In this document: positions 18,627-27,361 of the stretch, one piece after another
Position numbering within the stretch: position 1 is the stretch's first letter
Layout: each line of letters opens with the position of its first letter
NCBI GenBank assembly: GCA_026394655.1
Contig: JAPKXU010000058.1
Coordinates: 1 to 36,583, forward strand
Direction: 5' to 3'
DNA length: 36,583 nt
Source of the DNA: Methanoregula sp.
GTDB taxonomy: Archaea > Halobacteriota > Methanomicrobia > Methanomicrobiales > Methanospirillaceae
Program-made: the position numbers and the translations under genes
The notes under the pieces: model-generated
Database searches by the model: none
Seen by the model: only the letters and a program-made list of their open reading frames with translations
What the model was told of the DNA's origin: nothing

Positions 18627-19019
18627 ATGCCGAAAACACCCCAAAAAGAGAACATACTCAAGCCAGAACCATTTTTTAAGTACAAACAGTGCCTCATCGT
18701 CCGTGACGACGTGAAGATGAGTTGCGGCAAAAAATGCGCACAGGCAGCGCATGCATCCATCGGGGCGTTCGACAACGCGGACAAGACCGTACGGAAGGCA
18801 TGGCAGGTAGAGGGGCAGAAGAAGGTTGTCTTAAAAGCAAAGGATGAGCGGACGCTCTACGAACTGAAAGTGATCGCTGAACGGGGTGGCATCTCCACCT
18901 CGCTTATACAGGATGCGGGCATGACCGAGATTCCGCCCGGCACCATCACCGCTCTGGGACTCGGACCGGCAAAGTCTGAAGAGCTTGACAAGATCACCGG
19001 TAACCTTCCCCTCTTATGA
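18627..19019 (+). CDS. pth2: Peptidyl-tRNA hydrolase, Pth2 family
   Basis: KYKQCLIVRDDVKMSCGKKCAQAAHASIGAF; TEIPPGTITALGLGPAKSEELDKITGNLPLL. Confidence 0.95.
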   Translation: MPKTPQKENILKPEPFFKYKQCLIVRDDVKMSCGKKCAQAAHASIGAFDNADKTVRKAWQVEGQKKVVLKAKDERTLYELKVIAERGGISTSLIQDAGMTEIPPGTITALGLGPAKSEELDKITGNLPLL

Positions 19020-20287
19020 GACTGAGCACGTTCCCGCTTGAACGCGAACTCGGGATGCAGTATTACGCGAGTGAGGCAGACGGGATTGGCGGCAGGCTCC
19101 GGGTAACTCCTGAGGACTTCATTGTCCATGAAATTCCGACAAAGGACTGGAGCACGACTACTGGTCCCTACCTCATCTGCCGGCTGACAAAGACCAACTG
19201 GGAACTACAGCACGCGATAAAAGAGATCGCCCGGCGCCTTGCCATCAGTCACCGCCGGATTGGGTGGGCGGGGACAAAGGACAAGAACGCGGTGACGACC
19301 CAGCTCATCTCCATTTATGATGTGACACCCGATGCTGTGACGGCAGTACAGTTAAAAGATATTCATCTGGAGATTGTTGGGCAGGCAAACGAACAACTTT
19401 CGCTTGGTGATCTCGCAGGCAACCGGTTTGACCTTTTAATACGGGAGGTAAAAGCACATGAACTGCAATGTCGGGTTGATGAGATATCCGCCATCGCAAA
19501 AAAAGCCCTTCCCAACTATTTCGGTCTCCAGCGGTTCGGAGTCATCCGTCCGCTCACGCACCGTATCGGCGAATGCATGTTACACGGTGATTATGAACGT
19601 GCCGTTGTCATGTACGTCGGTGAAGCATTCCCTCACGAACGTGAAGACATCCAAAAAATCAGGACTGCATACAAAGACACCGGGGACGCATACGAAGCAC
19701 TGCGGAATTTCCCCCAATCCTTCGCATTCGAACGGGCGATGCTCCACCATCTCTACACGCACCCGGGCGACCATACCGGTGCGCTCCAGCAACTCCCGCC
19801 CAAGCTGCTTTCGATGTTCGTATCGGCGTTCCAGTCCTATCTCTTCAACTGTGCGCTCTCGCGCCGCATTGAGGACGGTAACACGCTCACCGTGCCGGTG
19901 CCGGGCGATCGTTTGCTTTTCACCAATGGTCGGACAGATGTAGTAACGGCACAGAACATTCCTGCAGTTACCTTACACATCGCACGGAACCGGTGCAGCA
20001 TCGCGCTCTTCATGCCGGGTAAAGACCCGGCTGATACCATAACGGCAAATGATGCAATGACCGGAATTCTCAATGCTCACCAGATCACGCACGAAGATTT
20101 CCGGAGGGCAGCGACATTTGTAAAAACAAAATTTGATGGTGCGTGGCGCCCTATTGCGCTCTCAACTGTCATAGAAACAGAAATAAAAGATGATACCGTC
20201 CGTTGCCGGTTCACCCTACCCCCGGGGCACTATGCAACGACAGTCTGCCGGGAGTTTATGAAAGCAGATCCCCTGCAGATGGTTTAG
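19016..20287 (+). CDS. truD: tRNA pseudouridine(13) synthase TruD
   Basis: RIGWAGTKDKNAVTTQLISIYD, NYFGLQRFGVIRPLTHRIGE; ATGA overlap with pth2. Confidence 0.95.
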   Translation: MRLSTFPLERELGMQYYASEADGIGGRLRVTPEDFIVHEIPTKDWSTTTGPYLICRLTKTNWELQHAIKEIARRLAISHRRIGWAGTKDKNAVTTQLISIYDVTPDAVTAVQLKDIHLEIVGQANEQLSLGDLAGNRFDLLIREVKAHELQCRVDEISAIAKKALPNYFGLQRFGVIRPLTHRIGECMLHGDYERAVVMYVGEAFPHEREDIQKIRTAYKDTGDAYEALRNFPQSFAFERAMLHHLYTHPGDHTGALQQLPPKLLSMFVSAFQSYLFNCALSRRIEDGNTLTVPVPGDRLLFTNGRTDVVTAQNIPAVTLHIARNRCSIALFMPGKDPADTITANDAMTGILNAHQITHEDFRRAATFVKTKFDGAWRPIALSTVIETEIKDDTVRCRFTLPPGHYATTVCREFMKADPLQMV

Positions 20288-21081
20288 CCCCGCTTTTCGG
20301 CAAGTGTCTTTGCGCCATCGATTGCATCGTTCAGGTTGCCGAGTTCGTCGACGACGTTGATCTTCACTGCATCAGCGCCACGGATTACCCTGCCGTCATC
20401 AATATCTGATCGTGCGATCATCCGTTGCGCCGTCACATCGGAAATGAACGTCTCGAAACTCTCGTTTACGATCTTCTGCGCATATCCCCGTTCATCCTGA
20501 CTGATCGGGCGGGATGTCGATCCCATATCCTTCTTCGTACCGGACTTGACGATCGAAATATTGTACCCCTCCCGGTCGTTCCAGCTACTGATATCCGAAA
20601 AAGTCCAGATCACGCCGACTCCGGCAGTAAATGTATCGGGGTTTGCATAGATTTTGTCTGCATGGGCACTGACATAATATGCGGCAGAGGTTGCCATGTC
20701 GCCCATAGAGACAACAACGGGCTTTTTGGTCTTTGCATATTCGAGATCCCGGATAATCTCCTGCGCCGCAGCGGGAGTGCCACCGGGACTATTTACCCGG
20801 AGCACGATTGCTTTTGCCATCGGGTCATCTGCGGCATCCCGGAGCTCCCTGCCCACATGTTCACTGCCGATTGCGTCAATATCCGAGAAGTCCCCGGTCA
20901 TCATGGTGCCTTCCATCCGTACCACAGAGACCCCCCTTTCGTTCGAGTGTCCGAGAAAAAGGATTACAATAAAGGACCCGATGATAATCAAAAGGCAGAC
21001 AATTATCACGAGGAACCATTTCAGTCCCGAGCCTGAATGACTGCTGGCAGGTGTAACCTGCGGTTCAAGTGCTGTTGCCAT
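20284..21081 (-). CDS. sppA: Signal peptide peptidase SppA
   Basis: N-terminal TM; IVLRVNSPGGTPAAAQEI, SMGDMATSAAYYVSAHADKIYANPDTFTAGVGVI (catalytic Ser/Lys-type S49 motifs). Confidence 0.92.
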   Translation of the reverse strand: MATALEPQVTPASSHSGSGLKWFLVIIVCLLIIIGSFIVILFLGHSNERGVSVVRMEGTMMTGDFSDIDAIGSEHVGRELRDAADDPMAKAIVLRVNSPGGTPAAAQEIIRDLEYAKTKKPVVVSMGDMATSAAYYVSAHADKIYANPDTFTAGVGVIWTFSDISSWNDREGYNISIVKSGTKKDMGSTSRPISQDERGYAQKIVNESFETFISDVTAQRMIARSDIDDGRVIRGADAVKINVVDELGNLNDAIDGAKTLAEKRG

Positions 21082-21092
21082 TGCAGTACCAG

Positions 21093-21779
21093 TTACCCTT
21101 CGCGGTACAGCACATCGAATTCAGATACCAGGTTGCTGCCGCACATGTAGAATTTTTTTAAGTTCAGCCGAATCATCTCATCTTCCGTATTGATGTGCAT
21201 GCCACCGACAAGTGATGGCGTGTCAGAACCGCCGACAATAAACGGCAGGTGAATGAGCCGGATCTCGTCGACCAGTTGATCGTGGAGCATATGCCAGTTC
21301 AGGGTTGGTCCTCCTTCGATCATCAGTTTGTTCACTCCGAACTGCTCCTTTAAAATTTTTAAGAGGAGCGGGAGTTCCACATGCTTTTTCCCGGCATAAA
21401 CCACATGCACACCCTTCGCCTTGATCGCGTCAACACGTTCCTTTGGTGCAGCCTCGCAGACGCCGATTACTGTTGGTGCGTCTCTGCCCAGTACATTTGC
21501 ATCGGGCGGGATATCCGCCATGCTGCACGGGATGACCCGGAGCGGGCTCTTGCCCGGCACCAGCCGTACGGTCAGAAACGAGTTGTCGATCCTGATCGTG
21601 TTTGCGCCGACCATGATCGCGTCATATGCAGCACGGGTTTCGTGGAGCAGGATCTCTGTCTCGTGCGCCATATACTTCATCAGGATCTTGCTTGATGCTC
21701 CCCGTTTCAGGGTGAGCTTGCCGTCCGCGGTGATCTCGGACATCATAAGGACGTGCGGACGTGCCGTATTCTCTGCCAT
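21093..21779 (-). CDS. 2,5-diamino-6-ribosylamino-4(3H)-pyrimidinone 5'-phosphate reductase (RibD C-terminal-like)
   Basis: MAENTARPHVLMMSEITADGKL...AIMVGANTIRIDNS...MIEGGPTLNWHML. The track ORF to 22481 is an antisense extension; start placed at ATG 21779. Confidence 0.88.
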   Translation of the reverse strand: MAENTARPHVLMMSEITADGKLTLKRGASSKILMKYMAHETEILLHETRAAYDAIMVGANTIRIDNSFLTVRLVPGKSPLRVIPCSMADIPPDANVLGRDAPTVIGVCEAAPKERVDAIKAKGVHVVYAGKKHVELPLLLKILKEQFGVNKLMIEGGPTLNWHMLHDQLVDEIRLIHLPFIVGGSDTPSLVGGMHINTEDEMIRLNLKKFYMCGSNLVSEFDVLYREG

Positions 21780-21912
21780 CACGACTTCACTCTCCGGTAC
21801 ATTAGTTGCGGTATGTGAAGAATATAATGATAGTTGAGATTGTGGATTTCCTGGGCGGGTGGTCGGGAAGCGTCCGCAACTATTAATGGTTCGCGTACCC
21901 ATGAATTGAGTT

Positions 21913-22545
21913 ATGAACATTACTGCACTCCGACCAAGGTTCATGAAATACCTTGAGCCGGTAGCAGGGATCTTTGTCCGGTGCCATATCACCCCCAACC
22001 AGATCTCAGTGCTTTCCCTTCTTGCCGGTATCGCATGTGCGATCCTGTTCTTTGAACGCCAGTTCCTCTGGGGGAGCCTTGCTCTCTTCCTGTCGGCGAT
22101 CCTTGACCTTGTTGACGGCAGCGTTGCCCGTATGACTGACCGGCACACCCGGTTCGGTGCGGTTTTTGACTGGATTGTCGATAAATACGTGGATGCACTT
22201 GTACTTCTTGGTATAGGTCTCTCCGGCACAGCCATCATCAGCCAGTATGTTGCCGTACCGGTAATTTCCGACTTTGCGATTGTCGCATTCGCGATCATTG
22301 GTTCGTTGATGAACACGTTCATCAAGCCGGTGGTATATGCAGAGATCGGGTACCGGGAAAAAGTTGAGGGCAAGATTGATGACCCGCTCGAAGGGGTTGG
22401 GTTCTTTGGGAGACCTGAGACATTTCTTGTGTTGATCCTCGGCGGGGTATCCGGCTTTATCGGCATTGCCGTGATCATCATCGCGGTCTGTACTAACCTT
22501 TCGGCGATTCAGCGGATCGTATATCTTTACCAAACCCTTTCCTGA
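21913..22545 (+). CDS. CDP-alcohol phosphatidyltransferase (archaetidylinositol-phosphate synthase-like)
   Basis: Motif DGSVARMTDRHTRFGAVFDWIVDKYVD (DGxxAR...GxxxDxxxD); multiple TM helices. Confidence 0.9.
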   Translation: MNITALRPRFMKYLEPVAGIFVRCHITPNQISVLSLLAGIACAILFFERQFLWGSLALFLSAILDLVDGSVARMTDRHTRFGAVFDWIVDKYVDALVLLGIGLSGTAIISQYVAVPVISDFAIVAFAIIGSLMNTFIKPVVYAEIGYREKVEGKIDDPLEGVGFFGRPETFLVLILGGVSGFIGIAVIIIAVCTNLSAIQRIVYLYQTLS

Positions 22546-22699
22546 AACCAGTCAGGGATGATTTTTGGGTTTATTTGCCGGAAACAAACAACTGCAATCT
22601 TTTCAAAATTCCTTTTTTTTGGCTTGCCGTCATTTTGTATGAGTACGTTTTGGATAATCGATACGTGCGGGCTGCCGCCCCCATACCATTTCGCGGGAT

Positions 22700-22743
22700 A
22701 ACTCCCCCCCGCTGATGTGGGTCGCGCCCGGGCAAGGAGTTTT
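22700..22743 (+). repeat. GC-rich dispersed intergenic element, copy A
   Basis: AACTCCCCCCCGCTGATGTGGGTCGCGCCCGGGCAAGGAGTTTT; ends AACTCC/GGAGTT are complementary. Confidence 0.45.
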
Positions 22744-22810
22744 GCCGTCTGTTACTTGGAGATACAACACTCCTATTTTCCCTTTTTGTGATAATTGATT
22801 GGATTTCTAT

Positions 22811-22887
22811 CATTACAAAAAATTTTCTTGCCGCGCCGTGACCCGAAGGGACCCCGGGGTGGGGAGCACCCCCAAATATTTGTAATG
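22811..22887 (-). repeat. GC-rich dispersed intergenic element, copy D, bounded by a 9-bp inverted repeat
   Basis: Minus strand GTGCTCCCCACCCCGGGGTCCCTTCGGGTCACGGCGCGGCAAG; flanked by CATTACAAA (22811-22819) and TTTGTAATG (22879-22887). Confidence 0.5.
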
Positions 22888-23001
22888 CCTTGTATTATCG
22901 TATCGTGCGTGATCGAAGCGTTATGTCGATAGTATCCGGGTATAACAATTTCATGTAATCAAGTGTGAGAATTAATCGTTCAATTCAACCCAGACTCTTT
23001 A

Positions 23002-23130
23002 TCAAAAATCATTCTTTTTGGTCTCGTCGTAATGGATTTGATGCAGTTTGCCAGTATGACTCCCCGTTTTTGGAATAATCAAAAAGAGACCAAAGGCAAT
23101 GACGATAACGATGTTGGTGGTGAGAGTCCG
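23002..23130 (-). pseudogene. C-terminal remnant of an archaeosortase gene
   Basis: Minus-strand translation LTTNIVIVIAFGLFLIIPKTGSHTGKLHQIHYDETKKNDF* parallels LVALIILVVIAFGLFSIIPKLGSYADELYRLYYGEVKREFSKEK* of the intact neighbor. Confidence 0.75.
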
Positions 23131-23179
23131 GTATTAAATCAAATCGCGGTCAATACGAACCATCCAACAACCCGTTGGA

Positions 23180-24004
23180 TCATTTTTCTTTTGAAAACTC
23201 CCGTTTGACTTCACCATAATAAAGCCGGTATAATTCGTCAGCATAACTTCCCAGCTTTGGAATGATCGAAAAGAGTCCAAACGCGATGACAACAAGGATG
23301 ATAAGGGCGACCAGTTCAGCAATGACATTGTGCGCCCAGAAGAAGCTCTCGTACCCGATCTCGCCATTACTGGCAATCTCCGGCATATAGGGGAACAGCT
23401 GTTCGGTGTAGGAGATAATCACAAAGACGTTCCTGAACAAATTCAGGATATAGATCGTTGGGGCGACGGCAAGAAACGCGAATATCTTCTGGCGTGTAGT
23501 TGTCGGCACTGCCGCGGCGACGCCGAGAAGGATGGCGATGCTCTGGATACCCGTGCATGCAAGGATAATCTCAACCCGGAACCCGTGTCGGGTGATGATG
23601 TTCCAGTCCGCAAGGGAGACCGGGTAATGGAAAACGCCAAGCAGCCAGACAACTTGTGCGACAACGATATCGATGAGCCAGTTACCCAGCACCGGGATGT
23701 ATTCAAAGGGAGCGTAGATCAAAAATGCCACTGCTGCCGCCCGCGAGAGGTTCATCACGCGGAGATCTTCGATGAGCAGGTACTTGATCGTAATATACAA
23801 AAACGGCACGGAAAGGACTGCTATTACCGGGTAGAGGAAGTTATTGATGGAGAAATAGTAAGGCAGTTCCGCAAAGAGGAAAAGAACGATAAAAATCCAG
23901 CCGATAATAGCCGCGTACTTTCTATGACGACCGGGAATGAGAAATGCCAGAAATCCGAGACAGGAGATCAGCACCAGATACTCGATCATTATAGACTTAT
24001 CCAC
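23180..24004 (-). CDS. artA: Archaeosortase (exosortase-family transpeptidase, ArtA-like)
   Basis: Polytopic membrane protein with Cys (ACTGIQS), Arg (LNLFRNVFV) and His (FFWAHNV) motifs in the exosortase/archaeosortase order. Confidence 0.87.
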   Translation of the reverse strand: MDKSIMIEYLVLISCLGFLAFLIPGRHRKYAAIIGWIFIVLFLFAELPYYFSINNFLYPVIAVLSVPFLYITIKYLLIEDLRVMNLSRAAAVAFLIYAPFEYIPVLGNWLIDIVVAQVVWLLGVFHYPVSLADWNIITRHGFRVEIILACTGIQSIAILLGVAAAVPTTTRQKIFAFLAVAPTIYILNLFRNVFVIISYTEQLFPYMPEIASNGEIGYESFFWAHNVIAELVALIILVVIAFGLFSIIPKLGSYADELYRLYYGEVKREFSKEK

Positions 24005-24363
24005 GTAAAGACAAAAAAAGGCATCTCTTGTGCTAATCCATAAGAGTGGTTTGTGATGTGAAATTATAGAGAAATGAGCTGGAAAAACACTGTGATATCA
24101 GTGATTTCTGTCCCATGGTTGAAGATCGCCAATGCAATTTTATGCCAGCTGCCCGTGAGCTGATGCCGTCATACGCATACGTGATGAAAACGCCACGAAG
24201 CATTTTCTAACGAACCGTGAATCGGCTGTGAGCATGTGACGATACTGCGATGAAAAATACGGACGTGAACATGACGCCCTTGTTTTTATTTGGAAAATAT
24301 GACCACGGATTTTCATTTATCCTGATAAGAGGATTAATCATCTTTCGTAATGCATATTATTCG

Positions 24364-24684
24364 ATGTTTTGTCCTGAGTGCAAGAGTATGTTAATGTCGT
24401 CGGGTGGGCAGCTCAAATGCCGTAAGTGCGGGTATATACGGAAGATCGCTGACACCGACCAGAAGCAGATGACGCGCACAGTAGATCGCAAGGAGAAGAC
24501 GATCACCATTGTCGATGATGAAGAAGAAGACCAAAAGACTATGCCCACTATCCAGATCAAGTGCCCAAAGTGTGGCAACAACCTTGCGATCTGGTGGCTT
24601 CGCCAGCTCCGTGCTGCGGATGAGAGCGAAGTCCGGTTCTTCCGCTGCACAAAATGCAATCACACGTGGCGGCAATACGATTAA
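24364..24684 (+). CDS. tfs: Transcription factor S (TFIIS-like / RPB9-like zinc-ribbon protein)
   Basis: N-terminal MFCPECKSMLMSSGGQLKCRKCG; C-terminal IKCPKCGNNLAIWWLRQLRAADESEVRFFRCTKCNHTWRQYD. Confidence 0.92.
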   Translation: MFCPECKSMLMSSGGQLKCRKCGYIRKIADTDQKQMTRTVDRKEKTITIVDDEEEDQKTMPTIQIKCPKCGNNLAIWWLRQLRAADESEVRFFRCTKCNHTWRQYD

Positions 24685-25012
24685 AAAATCGTTTTTTTTA
24701 AAATCTATCTCTCCCACGTTTTTTAATTCTTGATTTTAGTTCTCCGGCACTCTGGCGGTGAAGCTTTTCATCGCTGTGGTGCGAAGTCGGGGGCTTCATA
24801 CTGGCTAAAAAAACCATACGAACGAGGTTTCCGCTGCACCTGAAGAGGTGTACCCCGGCGGTTCGGTGCAATCTTGTTTATAAGGCACTTGCCGCAATCG
24901 ATTTGCCCATCATGGACGAGGAAGAGGTAAAATCTTCATTGTCCGTAGAATCAAGTGCATAATCTGAGTACTAACAGACCGGGATATCCGCACATCCGGT
25001 TAAAAAAAGTGA

Positions 25013-27076
25013 TTACAGGAGTCCTGGGGCTTTCACCCGGAACTTCTGCCAAAGTACCCTGCCCATCACCCGGAATGTGAAGTCCAGTTCCTCGAAACTT
25101 GGGATACTGTTTTCTTTTAACATCTCTCTTCCGACGTTCATCGAGTCTCCGCCAAGGAGTGTCGCGATGAGCCGGTTGGACGTCATTCCCGAGAAATGGA
25201 GGATCTGTTTTGCGAGATGCTCAGAACTCAGGACGAGGTTCGGGAACCCGATAATAAACGCCATGTCCCAAAGTTCTTCATGCCGTGCCAGCACCGCAAA
25301 CGTCTTCTCGAATCGCTTCTCACTCGCATCGCCAAGGAGATCAATGGGGTTGCCCTTGTTCCAGAAGTCGGGAAGGAACTCGTTCAACTCCTCAATCACT
25401 TCCTGCGGCAGATCGACCAGTTCGATACCATACCTCTCTGCATAATCGGATGAGAGCACCGCAAACCCACCGGCATTTGTTATTACAACTGCACGCTTGC
25501 CTTTCGGGTACCGTTTCGGGTGAGCGAGCATCTGGGCAGCTAAAAAAGCACCGGTAAGCGTGTGGACTGATACGACCCCGGACTTCCTGAATGCTTCCAT
25601 ATAGACCTCGTATGAGCCGGAGAGCGATCCGGTATGGGAAGATGCTGCTGCCTGTCCTCGTCGGGAAGAGCCGGATTTGATTGCAATGACCGGTTTTACC
25701 TTTGCAACTTCGGACACGACTTCCATGAAGGTCTTGCCATCAGTTATCTGTTCGATATAGAGGATGATCGCCTTTGTCTTGTCATCCTTCTGCACGTAGC
25801 GGAGGTAATCCAGGAAATCAAGGTCTGCCTGGTTGCCTACAGAGATGACGTTCGAGAAACCTATGTTCTTTGCAAGACTCCAGTCGACTACCGTATTGAT
25901 GATAGCGCCGCTCTGGGAAAGAAACGCGATGTTACCTGACTTTGGGGACTGGTGGACGTATGTGGTATCGATGCCTCGCGGTGGGACGATCAGCCCGAGA
26001 CAGTTTGGTCCGATGATACGGGTTCCGTGCCCCCGGGCAATCGCCACGATCCTCTCTTCGAGTGCCCTGCCCTGTTCACCCATCTCCTTGAAGCCGGCGG
26101 TGATGATGACGACCATGGGGACTTTCTTCTGTCCGCATTCCTCGACCACTGCCGGCACATGGATTGCCGGCACCGTGATCACCGCAAGATCGACTGGTGC
26201 AGGGATTGAAGTAATATTGGAATATGCCTTGAGTCCCTGGATCTCGGAACGCTTGTTATTTACCGGGTAGAGTTGACCGGGGAAGTGGAGCAGGTTGTGC
26301 ATAATCGCATATCCCATTTTAGATGAGTCCTGTGATGCACCGATCACGGCAATGGAACGCGGCGTGAAGTATTCGATCGGGACTGGGATGCGCTCCTTCG
26401 GCTTTACTTCAGCGACCGTATCTGAAACGATCACACGTGCATCGACGGCACAGGCGCCTTTTTCGTAGAGGCGGAGGGGGTTTACATCGAATTCAACAAT
26501 GTGGGTATTCTCCTGGAAAAACCGGCTGATGTTGCCGATGATCTTTACAAGCGTTTCCTCATCTTTCGGTTTTGCGCCACGGTATCCAGCTATCAGCGGG
26601 TATGAGTTGATCTCTTTGACCATCTGGCGGATCTCTTCCTCGCTGACCGGCAGGATGCGGAGCGTAACATCCTTCATCAGCTCGACCAGTGTGCCGCCAA
26701 TACCGAAGGTGATCACTTTGCCAAAAGCCGGGTCTGTTCTGCCCCCAATGATCAGTTCGAGTCCGGGCTCTGCCTGTTGCTCAACGATAACCCCGTCGAT
26801 CTCGGCATTGGGATTATACGCTTTTGCACCGTCGATAATTTTCGTAAATGCACTCAGCGCTGCTTTTTTGCCGCCAATACCAACGATCACACCGCCGGCA
26901 TCGCTCTTATGCACAATCTGCGGAGAGATGATTTTCATGACGACGGGGCAGCCCATCTTCTCGGCTGCCGCTGCCGCGTCCTCACCATTCTTGACGATCT
27001 GGAATTTGGGGACCGGGATGTCATATTTTCGTAGAATCTCATATCCTTCTGCTTCAGAGAGCATTTTCTGGGTCAT
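25013..27076 (-). CDS. acd: ADP-forming acetate/acyl-CoA ligase, fused beta (ATP-grasp) and alpha (CoA-binding) subunits
   Basis: N-terminal ATP-grasp (GCPVVMKIISPQIVHKSDAGGV) then CoA-binding/ligase domains (RSIAVIGASQD, GPNCLGL, ASSHTGSLSGS active-site His). Confidence 0.93.
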   Translation of the reverse strand: MTQKMLSEAEGYEILRKYDIPVPKFQIVKNGEDAAAAAEKMGCPVVMKIISPQIVHKSDAGGVIVGIGGKKAALSAFTKIIDGAKAYNPNAEIDGVIVEQQAEPGLELIIGGRTDPAFGKVITFGIGGTLVELMKDVTLRILPVSEEEIRQMVKEINSYPLIAGYRGAKPKDEETLVKIIGNISRFFQENTHIVEFDVNPLRLYEKGACAVDARVIVSDTVAEVKPKERIPVPIEYFTPRSIAVIGASQDSSKMGYAIMHNLLHFPGQLYPVNNKRSEIQGLKAYSNITSIPAPVDLAVITVPAIHVPAVVEECGQKKVPMVVIITAGFKEMGEQGRALEERIVAIARGHGTRIIGPNCLGLIVPPRGIDTTYVHQSPKSGNIAFLSQSGAIINTVVDWSLAKNIGFSNVISVGNQADLDFLDYLRYVQKDDKTKAIILYIEQITDGKTFMEVVSEVAKVKPVIAIKSGSSRRGQAAASSHTGSLSGSYEVYMEAFRKSGVVSVHTLTGAFLAAQMLAHPKRYPKGKRAVVITNAGGFAVLSSDYAERYGIELVDLPQEVIEELNEFLPDFWNKGNPIDLLGDASEKRFEKTFAVLARHEELWDMAFIIGFPNLVLSSEHLAKQILHFSGMTSNRLIATLLGGDSMNVGREMLKENSIPSFEELDFTFRVMGRVLWQKFRVKAPGLL

Positions 27077-27330
27077 TCAATCACCTCAATATTGGTTCCG
27101 GGAATCATTCCTGAAAACCGGCTGTTTTTTTGCACGAGAAGAATTGTTCACGATACACGTGAACATGCATCTGGATCGGATTTCGAATTGCGGTTTTTGC
27201 TTTCGTTTCTAAGAGTTTGAAGTTGCTCAATTTAAATTTGCTGAAATGTGTATATCGCGCGCTATAATGAAAAAGGGGGAGAATCTGAACGATTTTTCAA
27301 ATTTCAACCGCAAGATTAATTTGAATTCAT

Positions 27331-27344
27331 CATTATTGATAATG
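27331..27344. promoter_or_regulatory. Inverted repeat CATTAT-TG-ATAATG upstream of acs, candidate operator
   Basis: Perfect 6+2+6 inverted repeat ending 17 bp before the acs ATG. Confidence 0.35.
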
Positions 27345-27361
27345 TAGAATAGGAGTGCTGA

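Noticed and set aside
21780-22481. Long antisense extension (234 codons) of the RibD-like ORF across the phosphatidyltransferase gene
   Set aside because: The RibD-family protein clearly starts at MAENTARPHVLMMSE (21779). The extension is low-complexity antisense of a well-supported CDS.
23330-24043. 237-aa plus-strand ORF opposite the archaeosortase
   Set aside because: Antisense to a membrane protein with full catalytic motifs; composition (charged, no domain) fits a shadow ORF.
24912-24962. 16-codon ORF MDEEEVKSSLSVESSA behind a TATA-like tttataa
   Set aside because: Too short to support as a gene without expression or conservation data.
26499-27212. 237-aa ORF antisense to acd
   Set aside because: Shadow ORF of a convincing ADP-forming ligase gene; no recognizable motif.
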